Of a DNA stretch of 64,000 bases, positions 33,156-43,905 are shown one piece after another; the first letter of the stretch is position 1; each line of letters starts with the position of its first letter. Both the position numbers and the translations under genes were made by a program. Source of the DNA: Diplolepis rosae (Eukaryota; Arthropoda; Insecta; Hymenoptera; Diplolepididae); contig JAPYXD010000723.1 in the NCBI GenBank assembly GCA_030998225.1, forward strand, positions 20,310,001 through 20,374,000, read 5' to 3'. The notes under the pieces were generated by a model. It had not been told where the DNA came from. It did not search any database and saw only the letters and a list, made by a program, of their open reading frames with translations.

Positions 33156-34570
33156 ACATACTCATCATGGATGAGAAGGTATTAGTTTTATGTGAAAAAT
33201 GAATTTCGAAATTTTCATGAAATCTTTACATTTTGAGACCCCCTGAGTCAGAAAAAACGGTTTTACGAAAGTGTCTGTGTGTTTGTCTGTCTGTAGGTCG
33301 TGTGCGACATAATTCTCGATAGAATTATCAGATTGAATTGAGCTTGGGCACACTGTATCGCAGCCGGAAAAGTAAGGACAAGTTCGTTAACCAGCCATAT
33401 CCAATCAAAATTGAGGGATTGAGCACTTCTTTTGTGTTTTTGATAAAAACTTTTTGAAAAAATCAAAAATTCCAATACTATTAAAAACTTCAAGGACTCG
33501 AAACTAATCGAATCCTCAAAACACAAAAAACACAACCAAATTTGGACCAAAATCACCACACCTCAATAGAACCATTAGAAAACAAACCATGAGAAAAACA
33601 AACAAAAAAGGAGGAAAGAAAAAAGAAGGGAACCTTCCAAAACATAAGATGGTTGCCTTATTTTTTCTTTCCTCCTTTTTTGTTTTTTTTTCTCAAGGTT
33701 TGTTTTCTAATGGTTCTATTGAGGTGTGGTGATTTTGGTCCAAATTTGGTTATGTTTTTTGTGTTTTGAGGATTCGATTAGTTTCGAGTCCTTGAAGTTT
33801 TTAATTGTGCTTTTGTTTGGACGTTGAGAGGAATCCGGGTTGGTGGTGATACGGGTTCAGGCTTAAAAAAAACTCCAATACTGGTTTTTGACAGTGCTCA
33901 TAAATATCTACTAATTATCCCAATAACATTTTTTGATTAAACCAAAATTAGAAATGTTACAGCATGTTAAAACTTAAATAAAGTCAATATAAAAATTCCC
34001 TTTTCCAGTTAAATTATACGAGATATGATAAAAAGTTATCATACAAAATTATTTTCTACATGAAGATCTACAAATTCGAAATGCAAAATTTTTTCATAAG
34101 ATGTATATTTTTCTTTTTAATTTAAAAAAATATTATTGAAAATCCAAAATTCAATTTTTTTAGCAATAATGTGTGAAATACGAAAAAAACGTAGGAATTC
34201 AAAGTTGTTCGTTTTAAAAAGATCTACAATTTTTATTTCACACAGTTTCGGATAAAACATATATTTTTTGCTTCAATTCCAAAAATACGATTAAAATTCA
34301 AGAATTCCATTTTTTAGACAAAATATGTGAGATACAAAAAAAACGTTTATATGGCAAATTATTTGCCTAAATGAGGTCTACAAATTCTCATTGAGACATT
34401 TCTCGACAGGATGTATATTTTATGTTTTGATTTTAAATATTGAAAAAATTCCATTTTTTAACCTAAATATGTGATATGTTTATTAAAAAGGTACTGAAAT
34501 GAATACAGAAAATCGAGCGTAAAGCGCGAGTGTCATGATGAGAATGTGTTCCTTAAGGCTGATAGAGTTT
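33156..34570 (+). repeat. CTCATCATGGATGAG repeat, plus strand, with an inserted hairpin
   Basis: The copy starts with acatactcatcatggatgag and ends near tcatgatgagaatgtgttcc and aaggctgatagag, where it meets mariner element 3. It follows the same word order as 54413-55422. It is longer by about 400 bp because of the insertion at 33480-33873. The hairpin near the end is weakened here (gagcgtaaagcgcgag instead of gagcgcgaagcgcgag). Confidence 0.8.
33480..33873 (+). mobile_element. Snap-back insertion with 9-bp target duplication and A-rich end
   Basis: The insertion interrupts the dispersed repeat exactly between two copies of TCCAATACT (33471-33479 and 33874-33882). The uninterrupted copy at 54413 reads tttcaatactgg at this spot, which supports the boundary. 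Arms 33480-33632 and about 33653-33805 are reverse complements with very few differences over about 145 bp (for example gaaactaatcgaatcctcaa against its complement), around a loop of about 20 bp. The right arm is followed by 68 unpaired bases ending in AAAAAAAAC. There is no coding frame. The tail and duplication point to retroposition of a self-complementary RNA. A Mutator-like element with 9-bp duplication is the alternative. Confidence 0.7.
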
Positions 34571-34805
34571 AAACGTTTAAACGTGGTCGTACAGACACTG
34601 AAGATGCTGAAAGCTCCGGCCGGCCAAATGAGGTAGTTAGACCGGAAACCATCAAAAAGTTTCACCAAACCGTTTTCGAAAACCGTAAATGAAAATTGTG
34701 TGAGATAGCTGACACCTTAAAGATATCATACGGCACACTGATAGAAAGGAATGGCAGTTACAACGATATGTATCATTGATTTAACCTTACCTTATTGCTG
34801 GCATA

Positions 34806-36268
34806 CACGCAAAAAAAGAAAGGCAAAATTTACTAACTAGGAACAGTAAATGATTTTAAGTAAATGTAACAGTAAAAACTGTTAACATAGCTGAAAAGAA
34901 ATGTCGGAATTACTGAGCGTTTCGTAAATCTCATAGTAAAATCAAAGTAAATCTAACTCTGTCACTTGTGAGTTAAAAATACCTTTATCATATGTATTAA
35001 ATACAGGATGATAAGTACCATTCACTGGAACTGAATTACAATACTAGTATAGTACACATTAACGAAAGATCAGTAGATTTTACCGATCTGGATATTTCGC
35101 TTAACTCGCGCACATGTAATGAAAACATAGCCTTCATGTGTAAATCACGTGTGCCGGCAACGCTGGGTGTAAACAAAGGAATTTCCAACTGCAGTGAGAA
35201 AAACGAATCATAAAACCTGGATGTTAAAAGTAGAGATAGTATTCGGTAAAATCAAAACATTCATTCTCGGTTTTTCATATAATTCGTTTCAGAATGTCGT
35301 ACGAGTGCTTCCGGCGTTATCCGAATAGCTTCGTAGACTCGAATCCAAGTCTGGCCAACTCAGTAGTGGCTTATAAGCGACATTTATTTCGGAATATGGC
35401 AAGCGAGAATAGCCGAGAGGCTTTAGGCGTTAGGAATGCGTTTAGTTAATGTAGATATAAGTAGAGTTAGAGGGTTCGAACCCAAAAGCGATTCTGAAAT
35501 TTAATTTTAAGCGTATGCGATTATAAATAGTGTAGCATTGTGTACTTAAATATGTGAACATAAATGAGGTATAATAATAATATTTGTGTATGTGTTCCCA
35601 CTGAAACCTTCCCTCTTCTGAGTGCCAAAGCTCTCCCCTCTATCTTTCTTTTTTTTGCACGCGTTAAATCTGATATGTTTCAGTTTATAATCCAAGATAT
35701 TATCCGATACTATCTTTTTTTTAACATCTACAGATTATGGTTTTAATAATCTAGATCGCTGTCCCATAGTTAATAGTCCAAGATTATACCCGGGAACATA
35801 TTTTTCATTACCGTTTACAATCCATTTTTCTCAGTGTGCAAAGAAAGTAGTCAAAACAAAAGAGCTGTGTTATCCGAAACGAATACGCTACTTTCACTAA
35901 GAAAAATCGGTAAAGCTACTGTCTTATAAGTAATTCTGACATTCGACAAACGTAAAGAGCACTAACATTTTGGTAAACTATACCGTTACAGTAAGTTACA
36001 TTCTCTTACACGCTATGAAAATGTAACAGAATAGTAAGCATTTGTAGCATTTAGAAACAGTGTAGGATAGCAATTAGCTCGGTGAAATTTACTGATCCGC
36101 AAGTCAGTACCACTTATGTATTCGTATTTGTAACTACCAAATCTGATTACAGTTACTTGTTCAGCCTAGTAACATTCAGTTAACTGGCTAGTTGTCCATA
36201 TAAGTACTTGGAAATTAAGTAAAATTTACCGGATTTTCAGTATATTATACGGAACTTTTTTCTGCGTG
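34806..36268. mobile_element. TA-flanked TIR element (CACGCAAAAAA ends), nested
   Basis: The ends CACGCAAAAAAAG and CTTTTTTCTGCGTG are inverted, flanked by TA at 34804-34805 and 36269-36270. Subterminal words ggcaaaatttact (left) and agtaaaatttacc (right, inverted context) are also paired. There is no coding capacity beyond short frames. It belongs to the general class of CAC-ended, TA-flanked small elements seen at 50116, 57957, 61463 and 53391, and holds a tRNA-like promoter region near 35403. Confidence 0.6.
35403..35490 (+). other. tRNA-like A and B boxes (class II spacing)
   Basis: TAGCCGAGAGG at about 35410 fits an RNA polymerase III A box of the Ser/Leu tRNA type, and GGTTCGAACCC at 35473 is a perfect B box. 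The distance fits a tRNA with a long variable arm. The acceptor stem does not pair and the T stem is imperfect, so this is not a functional tRNA gene. It may be a tRNA-derived SINE head or pseudogene inside the TIR element. Confidence 0.3.
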
Positions 36269-36544
36269 TAGATACAGCAATATGAGATTTGTATTTTAAC
36301 CATCCGAATATAACTGAATAAATATGAACGAATCAACCATATCATTGGTTGCTATGGAAAAATGTATTGTTCGCCTTCCCATATTATACAAATATTTCTG
36401 ATTCGACCAGTTTCACTTACAATATTTTGATTCCTGTATTCAACATCCTGCGTTATTCAGAGAGACATATTATTTTATAAATACAATTATAAATTCCCAA
36501 CCTACAACCGAATGGCTAAAACTTCCGAACCATTTCTATCAGTG

Positions 36545-37291
36545 CAGTGTGTACGCTATTTTGCATGAACATTTCTTTATGAGGAAACTGTTGTATAAGT
36601 GGTTGCTCGGTTGCTCACGGTGGATCAAAAACGACAACGTGTCGTTGATTCCGAGCGCTGTTTGAAGTTGTTTCGCCGAAATAAACGAATTTTTTGCGTC
36701 GGTATGTGACAATGGACGAAACCTGGATCCATCACAACACTCCGGAGTCAAAGCGGTCGTCAGCCGAGTGGACTGCAGTCGGTGAGAAGCGTCCAAAGCG
36801 GTCAAAAACGCAAATGTGGGCCGGTAAGGTTATGGCCTCAGTATTTTGGGATGCTCATGGAGTTTTGTTCATCGATTACCTTGAAAAAGGTAAGACGATC
36901 AATAGCGAACGTCACATTGGCCAATTGATGCGTTTGAAGAATAAAATCGGTGAGAAACGGCTCCAAATGAAGAAGAAAAAAGTGCTCTTTCACCAAGACA
37001 ATACGCCGTGTCACAAGTCGCTCGCTACCATGGCGAAATTGAATAAATTGAGCTTTGAATTGCTTCCGCACCCACCATATTCACCGGATCTGGTCCCCGG
37101 CGATTACTACCTATTTGCAGACCTCAAAATATGCTCCAAGGAAAGAGATTCTACTCCAACGAGGAAGTCATCACCGAAACGAACGCTTATTTCGAGGCCA
37201 AAGATAAATCGTTCCACAAAAAAGGTATTGAAATGTTAGAGAAGCGCTGGACTGATTGTCTTGCTTTTGAAGAAGACTATGTTGATGAATA
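36545..37291 (+). pseudogene. Mariner transposase catalytic part (element 3)
   Basis: The open frame 36694-37239 contains VTMDETWIHHNTPESK (first Asp), VLFHQDNTPCH (second Asp) and PHPPYSPDLVPGDYY (third Asp). There are 34 residues between the last two Asp, giving an intact D,D34D core. A one-base slip at about 37130 moves the C-terminus (MLQGKRFYSNEEVITETNAY) into another frame. The N-terminal domain is separated by a 1.8-kb insertion, and the last codons are cut by mariner element 4. Confidence 0.85.
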
Positions 37292-38577
37292 CCAGGGGTG
37301 TTGGTTGAAATTTGCCGGTTTTACTCATAGATCTCGCTAGAGATATGTATACATTTCTATGATTTGGCATCTATGTCATATTTTTCTATGGACAATAACC
37401 TTCAAAAATACAAAATTACATTCTGCCAAAATAATAGCATCATAGTTGTTTACCTCAGTGAATATGTCGAGTTTCGTTCCAAGTGAATCGCATTTGCGGC
37501 ATTCGTTGCTTTTCTTATTTCATCCAAAGAAAAAAGCAGTTGAAGCTCATCGATTGCTGGTAGAAACTTATGGTGAACATGCTCCAGTGATTAGAACATG
37601 TGAGACATGGTTTCGTCAATTTAAAAGTGGAGATTTCGATTTAACAGACAATGAACATCCTGGTGCAGCGAAAAAGTTCGAAGACGAGGAATTGCAGGCG
37701 TTATTGGATGAAGACCCAACCCAATCGCAACAACAATTGGCACAAACACTAAATGTGACCCGAGGAGCAATTTTCCAACGTTTAAAAGCCATGGGAAAAT
37801 TCCAAAAGTATGGAAAATGGGTATCTCACCAACTAAACGATAGACAAATGGAAAATCGAAAAACCATTTGTGAAATGCTGCTTCAACGGTTCGAAAGGAA
37901 ATCTTTTCTGCATCGAACTGTCACGGGGGACGAAAAATGGATTTATTTCGAGAACCCGAAGCGGAAAAAATCATGGTTTTCATTTGGTGAGGTCGGCCCA
38001 TCGACTCCAAGGTCAAATCGCTTGGCCGTAAGACAATGCTCTGTGTTTGGTGGGACCAGTGTGGTGTGGTGTACTTCGAGTTTTTAAAACCTGGTGAGAC
38101 GGTGAATACGGATCGCTACCAGCAACAAATTATCAATTTGAATCATGCATTGCTCGAAAAACGGCCGGAATGGGCCCGAAAACATGGCAAAGTTATCCTA
38201 CAACATGACTACGCACCGTCTCATACCGCTAAAGTGGTGAAGAACACATTAAAAGCATTGAATTGGGAAATATTATCGCACCCGTCGTACTCTCCAGACC
38301 TCACCTCGTCCGACTATCACCTTTTCGCATCGATGGGACACTCACTTGCAGAGTAGCGCTTCGCCAATTTTGAAGAAGTCGAAAAATGGCTCGTCGAATG
38401 GTTTGTCTTGAAAGAGAAAAAGTTTTTTTGGAATGGTATCCATGATTTGCCTGAAATATGGGCAAAATGTGTAGAATCCAATGGTCAATACTTTGAATAA
38501 ATTTTTTTTGAGATTCCCTTGAGAATTAAGTGTTTTCTTTATTGAAAAAACCGGCAAACGTCAACTAACACCCCTGG
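37292..38577 (+). mobile_element. Mariner element 4, cecropia-like, nearly intact
   Basis: The TIRs CCAGGGGTGTTGGTTGAAAT and CAACTAACACCCCTGG (inverted) are flanked by TA at 37290-37291 and 38578-38579, within mariner element 3. The 1,286-bp length is standard for a full mariner. It is the least damaged transposon in the window and is younger than the element it interrupts. Confidence 0.95.
37464..38500 (+). pseudogene. Cecropia-like mariner transposase, one frameshift and one stop
   Basis: From MSSFVPSESHLRHSLLFLF the reading frame carries the DNA-binding domain (SGDFDLTDNEHPG, LDEDPTQSQQQLAQTLNVTR) and the first catalytic Asp in TVTGDEKWIYFENPKRKKSW. A frameshift near 38020 moves the reading to the frame that holds MLCVWWDQCGVVYFEFLKPG, the second Asp in VILQHDYAPSH and the third in SPDLTSSDYHLF, 34 residues apart. 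A TAG replaces a Gln codon at 38354, and the usual end NGQYFE and TAA at 38500 follow. I chose the second ATG because MSSFVP matches the usual start of this subfamily. Otherwise the gene is complete. Confidence 0.9.
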
Positions 38578-38645
38578 TAAAGTCGAGTTTTGCCAAAAAA
38601 ATGTGTTTTTCCTGTTAGTCCCGGGACTTATTGATCTACGTGTTA

Positions 38646-40335
38646 TAATAGTAGACATCTTGTCAAATATGTCGCGTTATTTGGTTGTAATATCTAGATA
38701 TTCAGCTGTAATCCGTAAATGCCTCTATCTTCAACTGTTGAAGAGTTCTATCAACTTTATTGAACTATTCTTTTCCGTGTACATGGCTTTATCAATATGA
38801 GAAAACTTTACAGTCAACGAACTGTCTTCTTCAGTAGAAATTCCCGGGTATGGACAGACAGGGATTCGTCTGATGAATAATTGCCTTATCTACTGAACAT
38901 AGTCAAGTTTGACTTTCGAGAACTGAAATTTGTTCCTATAAGTCGACGCAAGCAGAAAATTGAATTTAGAAGAGTCCTTCCTACTTTAAAGAAACTTAAA
39001 TAACGAAGCTCTTTTCCTATTTGCTCACTTACTTTGATCCTTTTATGGAGAAACGTCGTTTTATTTGGAGATAAAAACTAATTTCACATCTCCTCAGGAA
39101 ATTATTGAAATTGTAACAAATGTTAGTAAAGGTATGGTACTTCCTTCAATGCTGGGTAACAATTTTGTCAGTATTGAAAAAAGAACAATTGTGACTAAGG
39201 GATTGTCAAATATTGGCATGACCCTAACTCAGTATATATATATTGTATATAAATGGGTAATTCTCCAAATACAGAGCACTCTTGAAATAAGTACATTTTT
39301 TTCGAAATTGTTATGAAAATTGTTTTTTTTTTTTTTAGTTCAAGGTAGGTTCATTGATATTGAAGAAAGAAATTTCCAAAGTTTTCACGCCATAAACTTA
39401 TTTGGAGGGCTTGTGTAGCTTTTTGACGTCACACATTATCCAAATTCCTGCAATTTAAATTTAATCCTTGAAAAAGGGAGAAAATTGTATAAGATTTTAA
39501 GTAATAAGGAAAAATAGGATATATAAAGCAATTATCAATTAGAAAAAACGTAAAAAAATTATTTTTTATTTAACACTTGATTTTTTTTTAAATGAATCAA
39601 TCTGTGAAATACGTTTAAAACTTAACGAAAAGATAGAAATGGCAATGATTCGTAATATTATAAATTGAAATCAATAATAGCTTAATAGTAATAAACAATA
39701 GTTATTTTAAATCATTTTTTCCAAATAAACGATATTTTTACGATTAAACAAAAAATGAAAATTATTATAAATGTATTAATCTTTGATTCAGGTGCGTTTT
39801 ATTTTTTCTTTATCTCGATATGTTCTCAACTATAACAAAATCATTGATCCAAAACTCTGTCCTTGAATTACTTTTTGGGAAAAGTTTTTCGGAAGGGCAA
39901 CACTTTCTATTGGTTCGTTCGTGACAAGCCAGAAAGTTTGGTAACGTCGATAGAAAAGAACACAAAAATTGATCCTAAAGCTTTAAGGTAGAAGGAAATG
40001 GAAAACCCTTTGGCAAATTGTTTCATATATCTCGGTTTTACGTTTTTATTACGAATACATGAACTTCTATTGAGTAATGTAAAATATATTATAAAGTACG
40101 TCGGTGGATACTAATAAAAATAAGCAACGTTTTTCTGGACTTTTTCTTACTTTGCGAAGAAAGTTCTTTATTCCTTCTCTTAAAACTTTGATGAATGAGT
40201 AGAGATGTTTTTTCTTCAACTTTACGATAAAACCGAACGTGAGAAGTTATTCCTAGTGGCTAAATGATAGCCATTTATGTATCAGCGTAACCAATAAAAA
40301 TTTTCGGGGACACTCATATTTCAGTAAATATTGAA
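38646..40335. other. Non-coding DNA
   Basis: At 38739-38783, gttctatcaactttattgaa and ctattcttttccgtgtaca match one arm of the MITE at 46491-46680. The frame 39065-39316 (83 codons) has no recognised domain. The rest is AT-rich without visible structure. Confidence 0.5.
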
Positions 40336-40365
40336 AAAAAATTTCTGTGCAAAAAGGAACGCTTC

Positions 40366-40432
40366 CATTCCGCTGGGTATTGAGCCCAGGACCTTTCGAT
40401 TATCGTTCGAATGCTTTCTGAGCTTCGGAGGT
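40366..40432 (-). tRNA. Inverted partner tRNA-like sequence, more degraded
   Basis: Read on the minus strand it has the same anticodon stem (TTCGA/TCGAA) with loop ACGATAA (GAT in the anticodon position), the T arm CTGGGCTCAATACCCAG and an inner acceptor stem CCG/CGG. The D arm is shorter by about 5 nt, and the B box GGCTCAATACC departs from consensus at two positions. A short T5 run follows on the minus strand (40351-40355). Confidence 0.25.
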
Positions 40433-40553
40433 TCCACACAAGTTTTCTCACAGAATCTATTTACGCCTGTTCGCCTACAAATATATCATAAACTATTTAC
40501 ACATTTTTTCAAATCATTTCAGTGGATAGATTATGTGAGAAAAGTTGTGTGGA

Positions 40554-40625
40554 ACATCCGTAGCTCAGATGATACAGCATTCGACCGGCAATCGAAAGGT
40601 CCTGGGTTCGATACCCAGCGGAGTG
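40554..40625 (+). tRNA. tRNA-like sequence, anticodon GGC (Ala-type), probably pseudogene
   Basis: This 72-nt sequence folds as a class I tRNA: the D arm GCTC/CAGC (three of four pairs), the anticodon stem TTCGA/TCGAA (perfect) around loop CCGGCAA with GGC at 40587-40589, a 5-nt variable loop AGGTC, and a perfect T arm CTGGG TTCGATA CCCAG with a perfect B box. The acceptor stem pairs only in its inner four positions and position 33 is C instead of T. A T6 run at 40638-40643 would serve as an RNA polymerase III terminator. The outer acceptor mismatches and the inverted partner argue for a tRNA-derived repeat rather than a working gene. Confidence 0.4.
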
Positions 40626-40663
40626 GAAGCGTTCTCCTTTTTTCACAGAATTTTTTTTTCAAA

Positions 40664-41771
40664 ATATATTGAGAATTCCATCTAGTGTTAAATGACGTTA
40701 AGTTAATTTCAAATCACAGGTTGATAAGGTCGATATAGTAGAGTTCCGTTATCACGGTGAGTGATACACTCTTCTAATGATAGACATAATCGACTGGAAT
40801 AATTTGAAAAAATTTGTAAATCAGTGAATATTGTATGTACATTTTGGTTCAATTCAAATATTATTATTTCAAAACAACACTTAGAGAAATTTCTAGGTTT
40901 ATTTTGACTAATACGTCCCCACTAATTGCTTTTAGCAAAAGCTACTATAATTTTAAATGGTTTAAATAAGATGGTATGGTTAATTTATATATGTATTAAA
41001 AATTAGAAATTTTAACTGCACCGCTTGGTAAAACTAATCAAATTTATAGTAACGTTTACTCAAAGAAATTAGTTGGGACATATTAGTTACAATTACTATG
41101 TACATTTCTATCAGTGAATGGTTTATATATTTTATATGTGACTCTAAAATATGCATTGGGTATAAGTGCACATGATCCAAAGCCATTTTCCGAGTACATA
41201 GTGTTATTTTATTCTGGCTTCAGATCAAATGATCTAATTTATACTTTGAAACACATTATAAGGCACTAAATAAAATACCTTTAGGGAGTTTCATAACGTA
41301 TATACCAATACAAAAATAATATATCCTTTATACACAAATGTACAATGCATTTGGGGAATACCCATTATGTACAATATATAAATTGCAAAATTTTCAGTTA
41401 GAGATTGAAGTATAACTCCAGAGTATTGCACAATTACAACCACCAGTACCAGTCAACAGCCCTAGTAAAAAATTCGATAGTTTCAAAATTGAGCCATTAT
41501 TGGCAAAGTATTGCTCAAGTTTGCCCGCCAATATTGTCCCATTGCTACATTGATAACTGTGGCGTATGGCATGCACGTGGCGACATACGTTTGGCACAAG
41601 AACGGCCGTCCATATTTAATATCGGCCCAGGATTTGGACAACCAAGATACGTTTTTATTACTAGTATAGAATTGGGATAGTTTAAATTCGGTTACTGGTT
41701 CAATATGCACTCAGAAAAAAGTTTCTTTGATTCATACATCTATGATGTAAAGAAATAATTGTTTCCATTTA
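40664..41771. other. Non-coding DNA with an unassigned 91-codon frame
   Basis: The frame 41405-41680 (MKYNSRVLHNYNHQYQSTAL...) has an antisense frame of similar length and no known domain. The word pairs ttggcaaagtattgctc and gccaatattgtccc look like a repetitive motif rather than coding sequence. At 41712-41760, cactcagaaaaaagtttctt resembles one end of the MITE at 53391-53599. Confidence 0.4.
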
Positions 41772-42777
41772 AGGCTATAGAATTAAATAAACACATTCTC
41801 ATCATGACACTCGCGCTTCGCGCTCGATTTTCTGTATACATTTCAGGAACTTTTTAATAAACTTATCACATATTTAGGCTAAAAAATGGAATTTTTCATT
41901 AGTGTTTCTTATAATCAAAACATAAAATATACATTCTGTCGAGAAATGTCTTGATGAGAATTTGTAGATCTCATTTAGGCAAATAATTTTCCATCTGAAC
42001 GTTTTTTTTTATCTTCCATATTTCTTTTAAGAAATGGAATTTTTGAATTTTAATCGTATTCTTTAAAATTCAAACAAAAATATACGTTTTATCAGAAACT
42101 GTGCTAAACAAAAATTGTAGATCTTTTTAAAACGAACAACTCTGCATTCTTACGTTTTTTTGTATTTCACATATTATTGTTAAAAAAATTGAATTTTGGA
42201 TTTTCAATTGTATTTTTTTAAATTAAAAAGAAAAATATACATCTTATAAAAATGATGCATTTCAAATTTGTAGATCTTAATGTAGAAAATAATTTTGTAT
42301 GATAACTTTTTTTTACATCTCGTATAATTTAATTGGAAAACGGAATTTTGATATTGACTTTTTTCAAGTTTTAATATGCTGTAACATTTCTAATTTTGGT
42401 TTAATAGAAAAATGTTATTGGGATAATTAGTAGAGATTTATGAGCACTATCAAAAATCAGTATTGAAATTTTTGATTTTTTCAAAAAGTTTTTATCAAAA
42501 CACAAAAGAAGTGCTCAATCCCTGAATTTTGATTGGATGTGGCTGGTTAATGAACTTGTCCTTACTTTTTCGGATCCGATAAAGTGTGCCCAGGCTCTAT
42601 TCAATCTGATAATTCTATTGAGAGTTATCGAATATACGACCTACAGACAGACAGACACTTTCGTAAAAACCACATTTTCTGACTCAGGGGGTCTCAAAAC
42701 GTAATTATTTGATGAAAATTGCGAAAGTCATTTTTCACATAAAACTATTGCCTTCTCATCCATGATGAGAATGTAAA
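41772..42777 (-). repeat. CTCATCATGGATGAG repeat, inverted, near complete
   Basis: The copy runs from acacattctcatcatgacac to catccatgatgagaatgta. Near its left end it carries TCGCGCTTCGCGCTCGA, which read on the minus strand is the GCGAAGC mini-hairpin (41815-41821). It contains the CAGACAGACAGACA run and the tcagggggtctcaaaacg block. It has no coding frame. A flanking ctatagccttaaatgga corresponds to the post-hairpin sequence of the plus-strand copies. Confidence 0.85.
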
Positions 42778-43213
42778 AAAGATTTCTTAAATTCAAAGAA
42801 AACTTTTTTCTGGGTTTGTATTTCCAAGAATTGGCTGCAAATACTGGGCCAATATTGAAGTTAAAATTTGTTTTTTCGAACAAAATTGCTTTTTAATTAA
42901 AAAAATCTATTCTATTTACTATTTATAGAAATAAAAGAATAGGTCCTAAATAAGATGCATTTTTTAATTGAGTAAATTTTTTTTTATATAAAAAGTCTTT
43001 TATATGCATAATCATATAATTTTTATAAGATCCCGCGAAAAAGTTAATATTTATTTACTTTACTTCACATATATTTTCTAGATATGGGTTATGTTTGGTT
43101 AAGAGATGGTGCACTTGTAAAATGGTAGCAACAAATCGAAAAATTGGTTCTTATGACTCGAGAAATGGCGTTATTCATATATTAAACTATTAAACTGTGA
43201 TCTCATTTTTTAT
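42778..43213. other. Non-coding DNA
   Basis: No gene or bounded repeat was seen. The word ggctgcaaatactgggccaat near 42832 is similar to words at 41480-41530 and may be part of an uncharacterised repeat. Confidence 0.45.
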
Positions 43214-43217
43214 TAAG

Positions 43218-43901
43218 GGGGGAAGTCCATGTAAACGCCTCAAAATCAGTAATATTTTAAAAATGTTTTTGAAGTTGATAAAATAATTTTATTGTTTTAA
43301 ATTTTTAACATAACTTTATTTAACCTTTCTAAAATATTAACAAAGTTTTATTTTTTTATTTCCTTCCAAAACGGCGGGTCAGGATAATTTTACGTCTGTC
43401 GTCTTCGGCGCGAGGTCCAAAAGTGTTCTATTTATCACACATTAACCATTGATCTGAAACAATAAAATTAAATTTCTTTCTTTTTATAACATATTAACGG
43501 GAAGAATAAACCTACAACACTAAAATAAAACATAAAATTCAATATGAAATAAGCCTTTGAAAAATAAGTTAGAATGTTCGACATATTTGACCCCCAAAAA
43601 GTATTTTATTAATGCGAAATATCTGACATTCTAGGTTTATCTTTCTGATAATGATATAGAGAAAAGCCTCTCAAAATTTCAGAGTATATAAACACGAGCA
43701 GTTTTTAAAAATACAGTTTTGAGATAATCGCGTTTAAAATTTTAGTACAGTATAACGACCAGTTTTAGTTACTTACCGATTAATCTGCAATCCCAGGTCC
43801 ATACAATAGTCCTTCGGAGTCTTCAAAAAACTGATTTTCTTCAATCTGTTGCTATTTGCGAGCTGTACGATTTTTTGAAATTTTTACATAGATTTCCCCG
43901 C
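43218..43901. mobile_element. TTAA-flanked MITE, piggyBac-like
   Basis: The left end GGGGGGAAGTCCATGTAAAC and the right end (tttttacatagatttccccgc) are imperfect inverted repeats, flanked by TTAA at 43214-43217 and 43902-43905. The 684-bp interior is non-coding. Its size and organisation match the 5845-6526 element, but the TIR differs, so it is another family. Confidence 0.75.
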
Positions 43902-43905
43902 TTAA

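Larger units (their letters stand above)
34736..36544. mobile_element. TIR element inserted in mariner 3
   Basis: The left end CACTGATAGAAAGGAATGGC and the right end (ccgaaccatttctatcagtg) are inverted repeats: CACTGATAGAAA is perfect, with weaker pairing beyond. The mariner sequence stops at its left end and resumes directly after its right end (cagtgtgtacgctattttgc), which defines the insertion. It contains another TIR element, 34806-36268, so its own sequence is only about 345 bp. No transposase was seen. Confidence 0.6.
34571..38643 (+). mobile_element. Mariner element 3, 5'-truncated, split by nested insertions
   Basis: Pieces 34571-34735, 36545-37291 and 38580-38643 join in order into one mariner of the same family as element 1. 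The first piece encodes the end of the DNA-binding domain (FKRGRTDTEDAE-like), the second the catalytic domain, and the third ends in cttattgatctacgtgt followed by TA (38644-38645), a variant of the family TIR. The left end is lost at the junction with the dispersed repeat. Two insertions separate the pieces: 34736-36544 and 37292-38577. Confidence 0.85.
40336..40663. repeat. Inverted repeat made of two tRNA-like units
   Basis: The left arm, about 40336-40470, and the right arm, about 40524-40663, are inverted copies with moderate divergence. They share tttctgtgcaaaaaggaacg / cgttctccttttttcacaga, gcttccattccgctgggtat / atacccagcggagtggaagc and gttttctcacagaatcta / tagattatgtgagaaaagtt. The inner spacer is about 55 bp. 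Each arm contains a tRNA-like core in opposite orientation. This may be a fold-back derived from head-to-head insertion of a tRNA-derived SINE or of a tRNA pseudogene. Confidence 0.75.

Noticed and set aside
40554..40625. Functional nuclear tRNA-Ala gene
   Set aside because: The outer three acceptor pairs fail, position 33 is C, one D-stem pair is missing, and it is part of an inverted repeat.
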